Source: Diaphorobacter limosus (lineage in GTDB: Bacteria; Pseudomonadota; Gammaproteobacteria; Burkholderiales; Burkholderiaceae_C). Taken from it: a stretch of 64,000 nt of DNA. Under the pieces are notes generated by a model. The model had not been told where the DNA came from and did no database searches. It was given only the letters and a program-made list of their open reading frames with translations. Shown one piece after another: positions 45,645 through 53,120 of the stretch. The translations under genes were made by a program, and so were the position numbers. Numbering within the stretch: position 1 is the first letter of the stretch; each line of letters starts with the position of its first letter. The DNA lies in NCBI RefSeq assembly GCF_033100095.1, contig NZ_CP136921.1, positions 838,501-902,500 on the forward strand. Direction: 5' to 3'.

Positions 45645-46592
45645 TCAGTCGCGCTTGAAAACCAGCACCTTCAAGGATCTCTGCTCATCGACGTCGGCAA
45701 ACACCGGCGGATTGTCCACGCGCGCGACAAAATCCAGCGCAGGCGCGCATGCCTGCATCTGCTCGCGCAGAAAGGCCAGGCCCAGCTCCGGCGCATTCAG
45801 GCACAGCAGCGCATGGCCGCCGGGCGCCAGCAGATCGGGCAGGCGGCGCATGATGCGCGCGTAGTCTTTGGTGGCGACAAAGCTGCCCTTCTGATAGCTG
45901 GGCGGGTCGGCGATCACCAGGTCGTACGGCCCGCCGCGCGCGATCTTGCCCCAGGAGCTGAAGATGTCATGCGCCAGAAAGCTGGCGCCGCCGGCCAGGC
46001 CATTGAGCTGGTGGTTGTGCTGCCCGGTGGCTATCGAACCCCGGCCCATGTCCACGTTGACCACCTGGGCCGCGCCGGCCTGCAGCGCCGCGACCGAGAA
46101 GGCGCAGGTGTAGGCGAAAAGGTTCAGCACCCTGGCGCCCTGCCCTGTGCGCGCCCGATGCGCGGCGGCATGCGCGCGCACCCAGCGCCGGCCCGCCGCC
46201 ATGTCCAGGAACAGGCCGTGGTTCTGCCCGCGCAGCACATGCACGCGATAGCGCGCGCCGTCCTCGGTGACCACATGCGGATCAGGTACGGCGCCGGCCA
46301 TCAGCCGCGTTTCGCTGCGACCCGCCATGCGCAGCGCCTCGCCACGGTGCTGGAACACCCAGTTCAAGCCCTGACCCGGCGCGATCTGCTGCCAACGGGC
46401 CTGCAGCGCGCTGCCGATGATGGCCAGTTGCTCCTCCGTGGCCGGCGCAAAGCTGGTCAGCACCAAGACCGGCGGATAGGCGTCCAGCGCCCACTGCTCG
46501 CACCCGGCAAAGCGCCCGCCCCGGCCGTGGAAGAGGCGGCAGGCATCCGTGGCAACAGGCATAGCGGCAATGGCGGCTAGCAGGGCTTGCAT
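45645..46592 (-). CDS. Class I SAM-dependent methyltransferase (RlmI/RlmK-like)
   Basis: The 315-residue protein resembles the C-terminal domain family of 23S rRNA methyltransferases RlmI and RlmK. The SAM-binding region is VLNLFAYTCAFSVAALQAGA followed by VVNVDMGRGSIATGQHNHQ, and the catalytic motif is LVIADPPSYQKGSFVATKDY. NHGLFLDMAAGRRWVRAHAA precedes it (the GLFLDqR-like element). The target is probably rRNA but is not proven. There is no PUA domain at the N-terminus. It lies 38 bp upstream of the dehydrogenase gene on the same strand; a repeat copy and then a terminator separate it from lpdA. Confidence 0.85.
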   Translation of the reverse strand: MQALLAAIAAMPVATDACRLFHGRGGRFAGCEQWALDAYPPVLVLTSFAPATEEQLAIIGSALQARWQQIAPGQGLNWVFQHRGEALRMAGRSETRLMAGAVPDPHVVTEDGARYRVHVLRGQNHGLFLDMAAGRRWVRAHAAAHRARTGQGARVLNLFAYTCAFSVAALQAGAAQVVNVDMGRGSIATGQHNHQLNGLAGGASFLAHDIFSSWGKIARGGPYDLVIADPPSYQKGSFVATKDYARIMRRLPDLLAPGGHALLCLNAPELGLAFLREQMQACAPALDFVARVDNPPVFADVDEQRSLKVLVFKRD

Positions 46593-46602
46593 GGCGTGAT
46601 TT

Positions 46603-46660
46603 GAGATAAAAAGAAGGCCCAGAGCTTATACAGCAAGCGCCAAAAGCTATAAAAACCATA
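46603..46660 (-). repeat. AT-rich palindromic repeat upstream of the methyltransferase gene
   Basis: Minus strand: TTTTTATAGCTTTTGGCGC, then TTGCTGTATAAGCTC and TGGGCCTTCTTTTTATCTC. It falls between the lpdA terminator and the methyltransferase start, so it would be in the leader of that gene. Confidence 0.75.
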
Positions 46661-46663
46661 GAA

Positions 46664-46685
46664 AAAGGCAGCCAAAGCTGCCTTT
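46664..46685 (-). terminator. Rho-independent terminator of the aceE-aceF-lpdA operon
   Basis: AAAGGCAGC (46664-46672), loop CAAA, GCTGCCTTT (46677-46685): a perfect 9-bp stem. On the minus strand the stem is followed by TTTC, extending the U-tract. It lies 19 nt after the lpdA stop. Confidence 0.85.
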
Positions 46686-46703
46686 CTCGGGGGGGCGGTG
46701 TGC

Positions 46704-48569
46704 CTACTTGCGCGCCGGCGGCACGTCGGTGCAGCTGCCATGCGCCACCTCGGCCGCCATGCCTATGCTCTCGCCCAGCGTGGGGTGCGGATGGATGGTC
46801 TTGCCGATGTCCACCGTGTCTGCGCCCATTTCGATGGCCAGGGCAATCTCGCCGATCATGTCGCCGGCGTGCGTGCCGACGATGCCGCCGCCCAGGATCT
46901 TGCCGTGGCCGTGGGCCTCGGGTGAATCGTCGAACAGCAGCTTGGTGAAGCCCTCGTCGCGGCCGTTGGCAATCGCCCGGCCGGAGGCCGCCCATGGGAA
47001 CAGGCCCTTCTTGACCTTGATGCCCTGCGCCTTGGCCTGGTCCTCGGTCAGGCCGACCCAGGCGACCTCGGGGTCGGTGTAGGCCACGCTGGGGATGACG
47101 CGGGCGTTGAAGGCGGCTGCCGCCAGCTCCTTGTTGCCCTGCAGTTCGCCGGCGATGACCTCGGCCGCCACATGGGCCTCGTGCACCGCCTTGTGCGCCA
47201 GCATGGGCTGGCCGACGATGTCGCCGATGGCAAAGATATGCGGCACGTTGGTGCGCATCTGAATGTCCACGTCGATGAAGCCGCGATCCGTCACCGCCAC
47301 CCCCGCCTTGTCGGCGGCGATCTTCTTCCCGTTGGGCGAGCGCCCCACCGCCTGCAGCACCAGGTCGTAGGTCTGCGGCTCGGGCACCGTGACGCCGTCC
47401 TTGGCAGGAGCGAACGTGACCTTGATGCCTTCCGGCGTGGCCTCGGCCGCCACGGTCTTGGTGTTGACCATGATGTTGTCGAAGCGCGGCGCGTTCATCT
47501 TCTGCCAGACCTTGACCAGATCACGGTCGGCGCCCTGCATCAGGCCGTCCATCATCTCGACCACGTCCAGGCGCGCGCCCAGCGTGGAGTACACCGTGCC
47601 CATCTCCAGGCCGATGATGCCGCCGCCCAGGATCAGCATGCGTTTTGGCACGCCAGCGAGCGCCAGCGCGCCGGTGCTGTCCACCACGCGCGGGTCGTTG
47701 GGCATGAAGGGCAGACGCACGGCCTGGCTGCCGGCGGCGATGATGGCGTTCTTGAACTGCACGACCTTCTTGGCGCCGGTCTTGTCCTGGCCGCTGCCTG
47801 TCGTTTCCTCCACCTCCAGGTGGTGGCTGCCGACGAAATGCCCATAGCCGCGCACGATCGTGACCTTGCGCATCTTGGCCATCTGGCCCAGGCCGCCGGT
47901 GAGCTTGGAGATCACCTTTTCCTTGTGGCCGCGCAGGGTATCGACGTTGACGCTGGGCGCGCCGAAGTCGATGCCCGCGGCCTTCAGGTGGCTGACCTCA
48001 TCCATCACCGCAGCCACATGCAGCAAGGCCTTGGATGGGATGCAACCCACGTTCAGGCACACGCCGCCCAGCGTGGCGTAGCGCTCGACCAGCACCACCT
48101 TCAGGCCCAGGTCGGCGGCGCGGAACGCCGCCGAATAGCCGCCGGGACCGCCGCCCAGCACGAGCACGTCGCAGTCGAGGTCGGCGTTGCCGGCGTAGCT
48201 GGCGGCCGCTGGTTGTTCGCCCCCTCTCCCGCTCGCGGGAGAGGGTTGGGGTGAGGGTGCAGGCGGCGTGGCCTTGCTGACCCCACCCTCACCCCTGCCC
48301 TCTCCCGCCCCGGCGGGAGAGGGAGAAGCAGCGGCTGCCTCCAGCGTCAGCACCACCGTGCCTTCCGCCACCTTGTCGCCCACCTTGACCTTGAGCTCTT
48401 TCACCACCCCGGCATGGCTGCTGGGGATTTCCATGGAGGCTTTGTCACTCTCCACGGTGATGAGCGATTGCTCGACGGCCACGCTGTCGCCGGGTTGCAC
48501 CAGCACTTCGATCACGCCAACCTCGGCGAAGTCGCCAATATTGGGCACCTTGATGTCGATGACTGCCAT
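46704..48569 (-). CDS. lpdA: Dihydrolipoyl dehydrogenase (E3) with N-terminal lipoyl domain
   Basis: The 621-residue E3 component reoxidises dihydrolipoamide in pyruvate dehydrogenase, passing electrons to NAD+. Residues 1-78 form a lipoyl domain with lipoylated K43 in VESDKASMEIPSS. A linker at about 82-120 follows, then the flavoprotein: FAD motif LVLGGGPGGYSAAF, redox disulfide C171/C176 in GGVCLNVGCIPSK, NAD motif ILGGGIIGLEMGTVYSTLGA and the C-terminal dimer interface HAHPTLGES-like IHPHPTLGES. The start is ATG 48567-48569. The linker is encoded by a hairpin-pair repeat element (48222-48323). A terminator follows the gene. Confidence 0.96.
   Translation of the reverse strand: MAVIDIKVPNIGDFAEVGVIEVLVQPGDSVAVEQSLITVESDKASMEIPSSHAGVVKELKVKVGDKVAEGTVVLTLEAAAASPSPAGAGEGRGEGGVSKATPPAPSPQPSPASGRGGEQPAAASYAGNADLDCDVLVLGGGPGGYSAAFRAADLGLKVVLVERYATLGGVCLNVGCIPSKALLHVAAVMDEVSHLKAAGIDFGAPSVNVDTLRGHKEKVISKLTGGLGQMAKMRKVTIVRGYGHFVGSHHLEVEETTGSGQDKTGAKKVVQFKNAIIAAGSQAVRLPFMPNDPRVVDSTGALALAGVPKRMLILGGGIIGLEMGTVYSTLGARLDVVEMMDGLMQGADRDLVKVWQKMNAPRFDNIMVNTKTVAAEATPEGIKVTFAPAKDGVTVPEPQTYDLVLQAVGRSPNGKKIAADKAGVAVTDRGFIDVDIQMRTNVPHIFAIGDIVGQPMLAHKAVHEAHVAAEVIAGELQGNKELAAAAFNARVIPSVAYTDPEVAWVGLTEDQAKAQGIKVKKGLFPWAASGRAIANGRDEGFTKLLFDDSPEAHGHGKILGGGIVGTHAGDMIGEIALAIEMGADTVDIGKTIHPHPTLGESIGMAAEVAHGSCTDVPPARK
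48222..48323. repeat. Double-hairpin repeat element forming the LpdA linker
   Basis: CCCTCTCCCG (48222-48231) pairs with CGGGAGAGGG (48236-48245), and the same pair recurs at 48298-48307 with 48314-48323. Inside, GGTTGGGGTGAGGGTG faces CACCCTCACCCC. It is read in frame as a Ser/Pro/Gly/Arg-rich linker (SPAGAGEGRGEGGV, APSPQPSPASGRGG). Comparable GGGAGAGGG hairpin elements are normally intergenic in many proteobacteria. Confidence 0.8.
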
Positions 48570-48582
48570 GTCAGTATTCCTT

Positions 48583-50232
48583 TCAGAGCAGCACGCGGCG
48601 GAAGTCCGCCAGGATCTGGCCCAGGTAGACGTTGAAGCGCGCGGCTGCGGCACCATCGATCACGCGGTGATCCCAGGTGAGCGACAGCGGCAGCATCAGG
48701 CGCGGATGGAAGGCCTTGCCGTCCCACACCGGCTCCATGGTCGAGCGGCACACGCCCAGGATGGCCACCTCGGGCGCGTTGATGATGGGCGTGAAATAAC
48801 GCCCGCCAATGCCGCCCAGACTGGAGATGGTGAAGGTGGCGCCGCTCATGTCGGCCGGGCCCAGCTTGCCATCCCTGGCCTTCTTGGCGAGATCCCCCAT
48901 TTCCTGGCTGATCTGCAGCACGCCCTTCTTGTCGGCGTCCTTGATCACGGGCACGACCAGGCCATTGGGCGTATCGGCGGCAAAACCGATGTGGTAGTAC
49001 TGCTTGTAGATCAGCGCATCGCCGTCCAGGCTGCTGTTGAACTCGGGGAATTTTTTCAGCGCCGCGACGCAGGCCTTGATCAGGAAGGCGAGCATGGTGA
49101 CCTTGACGCCGCCCTTCTCGTTCTCCTTGTTGGTGGAGACGCGGAAGGCTTCCAGGTCGGTGATGTCGGCATCGTCATGGTTGGTGACGGCCGGAATCAC
49201 GATGGCATTGCGCAGCAGGTTGGCGCCGCTGATCTTCTTGATGCGGGACAGCTCCTTGCGCTCGATGGGGCCGAACTTGGCGAAGTCCACCTTGGGCCAG
49301 GGCAGCAGATCCAGACCCACACCCGAGCCACCTCCGGCCGGGGCCCTGGCGGCCTGGGCCTGGGTTTGCACGGCGCCTGCCATGACGGAGCGGGTGAAGG
49401 CTTGCACATCCTCGGCCGTGATGCGGCCCTTGAGGCCCGTGCCCTTGAGCTCGGCCAGCGGCACGCCGAGTTCGCGGGCGAACTTGCGCACCGACGGCGA
49501 TGCGTGGGGCAGGCCCGGCGTGGGGCTGCCGGGCTGGTGCGCGGGCATGGCAATAGCGGTGGCGGCAGCGGCCACAGGTGCCGGCGCGGATGCAGGTGCT
49601 GCAACCGGTGCCGGGCTTGGAGCTGCGCTGGCTGGTGCTGGCGCAGCGCCGGCCGCGGCGCCTTCGATGACGGCCACCAGGTCACCGATGTTGACCTTGT
49701 CGCCCACCTTGATCTTCAGCTCCTTGAGCGTGCCGGCCACGGGCGAGGGAATCTCCATCGACGCCTTGTCGGACTCGACGGTGAACAGCGACTGCTCGAC
49801 CTTGATGGCATCACCCACCTGGACCAGCAGCTCGATCACGGCCACGTCCTTGAAGTCGCCGATGTCGGGTACATGCACGTTGATGGGGCCAGCAGCTGCT
49901 GCTGCAACGGGGGCCGCAGCGGGGGCAGCCACCGGGGCCGGCGCGGCGGCAGTGGGCGCCGCTGCGGGCGCGGGAGCAGCGGCGGCACCGCCATCGGCGG
50001 CCTCCAGCTCAACGATCACGCTGCCCTGCTTGACCTTGTCGCCCACCTTCACGGTCAGCGCCTTGACCACGCCGGCGTGGCTCGACGGAATCTCCATCGA
50101 TGCCTTGTCCGACTCGACCGTGATCAGCGACTGCTCCAGCGCCACCGTATCGCCGGGCTTGACCAGCAATTCGATCACGCCGACTTCGTCAAAGTCCCCG
50201 ATATCGGGTACCTGGATTTGAATCAATGCCAT
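48583..50232 (-). CDS. aceF: Pyruvate dehydrogenase E2 (dihydrolipoyl acetyltransferase)
   Basis: The 549-residue E2 has two lipoyl domains, each with VESDKASMEIPS (first lipoyl K43; second in the 120-195 region), joined by Ala/Pro-rich flexible linkers, a peripheral-subunit-binding domain (ASPSVRKFARELGVPLAELK then GRITAEDVQAF), and the catalytic acetyltransferase domain ending with SLTWDHRVIDGAAAARF (HxxxDG motif). It transfers the acetyl group to CoA and forms the core of the complex. It lies between aceE (17 nt upstream) and lpdA (13 nt downstream) on the same strand, so the three form an operon. Confidence 0.97.
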   Translation of the reverse strand: MALIQIQVPDIGDFDEVGVIELLVKPGDTVALEQSLITVESDKASMEIPSSHAGVVKALTVKVGDKVKQGSVIVELEAADGGAAAAPAPAAAPTAAAPAPVAAPAAAPVAAAAAGPINVHVPDIGDFKDVAVIELLVQVGDAIKVEQSLFTVESDKASMEIPSPVAGTLKELKIKVGDKVNIGDLVAVIEGAAAGAAPAPASAAPSPAPVAAPASAPAPVAAAATAIAMPAHQPGSPTPGLPHASPSVRKFARELGVPLAELKGTGLKGRITAEDVQAFTRSVMAGAVQTQAQAARAPAGGGSGVGLDLLPWPKVDFAKFGPIERKELSRIKKISGANLLRNAIVIPAVTNHDDADITDLEAFRVSTNKENEKGGVKVTMLAFLIKACVAALKKFPEFNSSLDGDALIYKQYYHIGFAADTPNGLVVPVIKDADKKGVLQISQEMGDLAKKARDGKLGPADMSGATFTISSLGGIGGRYFTPIINAPEVAILGVCRSTMEPVWDGKAFHPRLMLPLSLTWDHRVIDGAAAARFNVYLGQILADFRRVLL

Positions 50233-50249
50233 GGTTGTCTCCCTCGTCT

Positions 50250-52946
50250 TCAGGCGTGCAGGGGGTTGATCTTGTCGGTCTTGATGCCGTACCTGGCAAT
50301 CGCCTCGGCCACCTTGGCCAGCGGCAGCTTGCCATCGTCGGCCAGCGCCTTCAGGGCGGCCACGGTGATGAAGTGGCGGTTGACCTCGAAATGCTCACGC
50401 AGTTTGCTGCGGAAGTCGCTGCGGCCAAAGCCGTCGGTACCCAGCACCTTGTAGCTGCGCCCGGCCGGGATGAAGGCGCGGATCTGCTCGGCGTAGTTCT
50501 TCATGTAGTCGGTCGAAGCCACCACCGGGCCGGCGTGACCGGTGAGCTGTTGCGTGACGAAGGGCACGCGCGGCGTGGCCGTGGGGTGCAGCAGGTTGTG
50601 GCGCTCGGCGTCCTGGCCCTCACGGGTGAGCTCATTGAAGCTGGTGCAGCTCCAGACGTCGGACTGCACGCCCCAGTCGGCGGCCAGGATCTTCTGCGCC
50701 TCGATGGATTCGCGCAGGATGGAGCCCGAACCCAGCAGCTGCACGCGCAACGCACCTTCGGCGCCCTGCTTGCACAAATACATGCCCTTGAGGATTTGCT
50801 CCTCTGTGCCGGCGGTGAGGCCCGGCATGGCGTAGTTTTCGTTCAGCAGGGTGATGTAGTAGTACACGTTCTCCTGCTTTTCCACCATGCGCTTCAGGCC
50901 TGCGTGCAGGATCACGCCGACCTCATGCGCAAACGTCGGGTCGTAGCTGATGCAGTTGGGAATGGTGCCCGCCAGGATATGGCTGTGGCCGTCCTCGTGC
51001 TGCAGGCCCTCGCCATTGAGCGTGGTGCGCCCGGACGTGCCGCCCAGGATGAAGCCGCGCGCCTGCATGTCGCCGGCAGCCCAGGCGAAGTCGCCAAAGC
51101 GCTGGAAGCCGAACATCGAGTAGTAGACGAAGAACGGAATCATGATGCGGTTGTTCGTCGAGTACGACGTCGCCGCCGCAATCCACGAGCAGATGCCGCC
51201 CGCCTCGTTGATGCCCTCTTGCAGGATCTGCCCGGCCTTGTCTTCCTTGTAATACATCACCTGGTCGCGGTCGACCGGGGTGTAGAGCTGGCCCAGAGGG
51301 TTGTAGATGCCGATCTGGCGGAACAGCCCCTCCATGCCGAAGGTGCGCGCCTCATCGACCAGGATGGGCACGACGCGCGGGCCCAGTGCCTTGTCGCGCA
51401 GCAGTTGCGTCAAGAAGCGCACATAGGCCTGGGTGGTGCTGATCTCGCGGCCCTCGGCCGTGGGCTCAATGACGGCCTTGAAGGTATCCAGCGCGGGCAC
51501 GGTGAAATGCTCGTCGGCCTGCTCGCGGCGCTTGGGCAGGTAACCGCCCAGGGCCTTGCGGCGCTCGTGCAGGTACTGCATCTCGGGCGTGTCGTCGGCC
51601 GGCTTGTAATAGGGCAGCTTTTCCAGCTCGCTGTCCGGGATCGGAATGTTGAAGCGGTCGCGGATGTACTTGATGTCCTCGTCGTCGAGCTTCTTGGTCT
51701 GGTGCACGGTGTTCTTGGCCTCACCGGCCTTGCCCATGCCGTAACCCTTGACGGTCTTCACCAGCAGCACCGTGGGTTCGCCATGGTGCTCATTGGCCGC
51801 ATGGAAGGCGGCGTAGACCTTCTCGGGCTCGTGGCCACCGCGGCGCAGCTCCCAGATCTCGTCATCGGTCAGGTGTTCGACCAGCTTCAGCGTCTCGGGG
51901 TACTTGCCGAAGAAATGCTTGCGGATGTAGGCGCCGTCCATGGCGCGGTAGGTCTGGTAGTCGCCGTCCAGCGTCTCCATCATCACCTGCTTCAACTTGC
52001 CGCTCTTGTCGCGGCGCAGCAGCTCGTCCCAGCCCTTGCCCCACAAGAGCTTGATGACATGCCAGCCGGCGCCGCGGAAGTCGCCTTCGAGCTCCTGCAC
52101 GATCTTTCCATTGCCGCGCACCGGGCCATCGAGGCGCTGCAGGTTGCAGTTGATGACGAAGATCAGGTTGTCCAGGTTCTCGCGCGCCGCCAGGCTGATC
52201 GCGCCCTTGCTCTCGGGCTCGTCCATCTCGCCGTCACCCAGGAACACCCAGACGCGGCGCTTGGCCGTGTCGGCAATGCCGCGGGCGTGCAGGTATTTCA
52301 AAAAGCGTGCCTGGTAGATGGCCATCATCGGGCCCAGGCCCATGGACACGGTGGGGAACTGCCAGAAGCCCGGCATCAGCTTGGGGTGGGGGTAGCTTGA
52401 CAGGCCTTTACCGTCCACTTCCTGGCGGAAGTTCTCCAGCTGGTCTTCGCTGATACGGCCCTCCAGAAAGGCGCGGGCATAGATGCCGGGCGCGCTATGG
52501 CCCTGAAAGTAAATGCAGTCGCCGCCGTGGGTTTCGCTCTCGGCATGCCAGAAATGGTTGAAGCCCGCGCCCCACATGGAAGCCAGCGAGGCAAACGAGC
52601 CGATGTGCCCGCCCAGGTCGCCACCATCGGCCGGGTGCAGGCGGTTGGCACGCACCACCATGGCCATGGCGTTCCAGCGCATATAGGCGCGCAGGCGTTT
52701 TTCGATGGCGATGTTGCCGGGACAGCGCGCCTCCTGCTCGGGCTCGATGGTGTTCACATAGCCGGTGTTGGCCGAGAACGGCAGGTCGATGCTGCTTTGC
52801 CGACCATGTTCGAGCAGCTGCTCCAGCAGAAAGTGCGCCCGCTCCGGGCCCTCTTTCTCAATGACCGCGGACAGCGCCTCCAGCCATTCGCGGGTTTCCT
52901 CTTGGTCTATATCGGCAGCAGTCTTGGCTTTGGTCGGATCGGACAT
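50250..52946 (-). CDS. aceE: Pyruvate dehydrogenase E1 component (homodimeric)
   Basis: The 898-residue thiamine-diphosphate enzyme decarboxylates pyruvate and acetylates E2. N-terminal features are the EETREWLEAL start of E1 and ADGGDLGGHIGSFASLASMW. The ThDP motif is VFLGDGEMDEPESKGAISLA through LDNLIFVINCNLQRLDGPVR. The middle and C-terminal transketolase-like domains have ARTFGMEGLFRQIGIYNPLG, and HEDGHSHILAGTIPNCISYD. The start is ATG 52944-52946 with AAAGGAG 11 nt before it. First gene of the aceE-aceF-lpdA operon, divergent from a two-component system across 174 bp. Confidence 0.97.
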   Translation of the reverse strand: MSDPTKAKTAADIDQEETREWLEALSAVIEKEGPERAHFLLEQLLEHGRQSSIDLPFSANTGYVNTIEPEQEARCPGNIAIEKRLRAYMRWNAMAMVVRANRLHPADGGDLGGHIGSFASLASMWGAGFNHFWHAESETHGGDCIYFQGHSAPGIYARAFLEGRISEDQLENFRQEVDGKGLSSYPHPKLMPGFWQFPTVSMGLGPMMAIYQARFLKYLHARGIADTAKRRVWVFLGDGEMDEPESKGAISLAARENLDNLIFVINCNLQRLDGPVRGNGKIVQELEGDFRGAGWHVIKLLWGKGWDELLRRDKSGKLKQVMMETLDGDYQTYRAMDGAYIRKHFFGKYPETLKLVEHLTDDEIWELRRGGHEPEKVYAAFHAANEHHGEPTVLLVKTVKGYGMGKAGEAKNTVHQTKKLDDEDIKYIRDRFNIPIPDSELEKLPYYKPADDTPEMQYLHERRKALGGYLPKRREQADEHFTVPALDTFKAVIEPTAEGREISTTQAYVRFLTQLLRDKALGPRVVPILVDEARTFGMEGLFRQIGIYNPLGQLYTPVDRDQVMYYKEDKAGQILQEGINEAGGICSWIAAATSYSTNNRIMIPFFVYYSMFGFQRFGDFAWAAGDMQARGFILGGTSGRTTLNGEGLQHEDGHSHILAGTIPNCISYDPTFAHEVGVILHAGLKRMVEKQENVYYYITLLNENYAMPGLTAGTEEQILKGMYLCKQGAEGALRVQLLGSGSILRESIEAQKILAADWGVQSDVWSCTSFNELTREGQDAERHNLLHPTATPRVPFVTQQLTGHAGPVVASTDYMKNYAEQIRAFIPAGRSYKVLGTDGFGRSDFRSKLREHFEVNRHFITVAALKALADDGKLPLAKVAEAIARYGIKTDKINPLHA

Positions 52947-53120
52947 GCCCTGTCTCCTTTGAAGTGAGTGACTATGGTGAACGAATTACGGGCGCAAGTT
53001 TCGCATAGTTCGACAAAATATCAAATAGCGGCTGTTGATTTCTTATTATGAAATTTTGCTGCAGATGCACATCATTTTTCACAATGAAAACAGCTCCTGC
53101 GCGGCCTTAAACTCCACTGC
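52947..53120. promoter_or_regulatory. Divergent control region, aceE and histidine kinase
   Basis: This 174-bp gap is AT-rich around 53010-53100. On the plus strand TTGCTG (53057) and CACAAT with an 18-nt spacer is a possible kinase promoter, and on the minus strand TTGATATTTTGTCG lies upstream of aceE. No obvious PdhR palindrome is seen. Both units must start here, so shared control is plausible. Confidence 0.4.
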
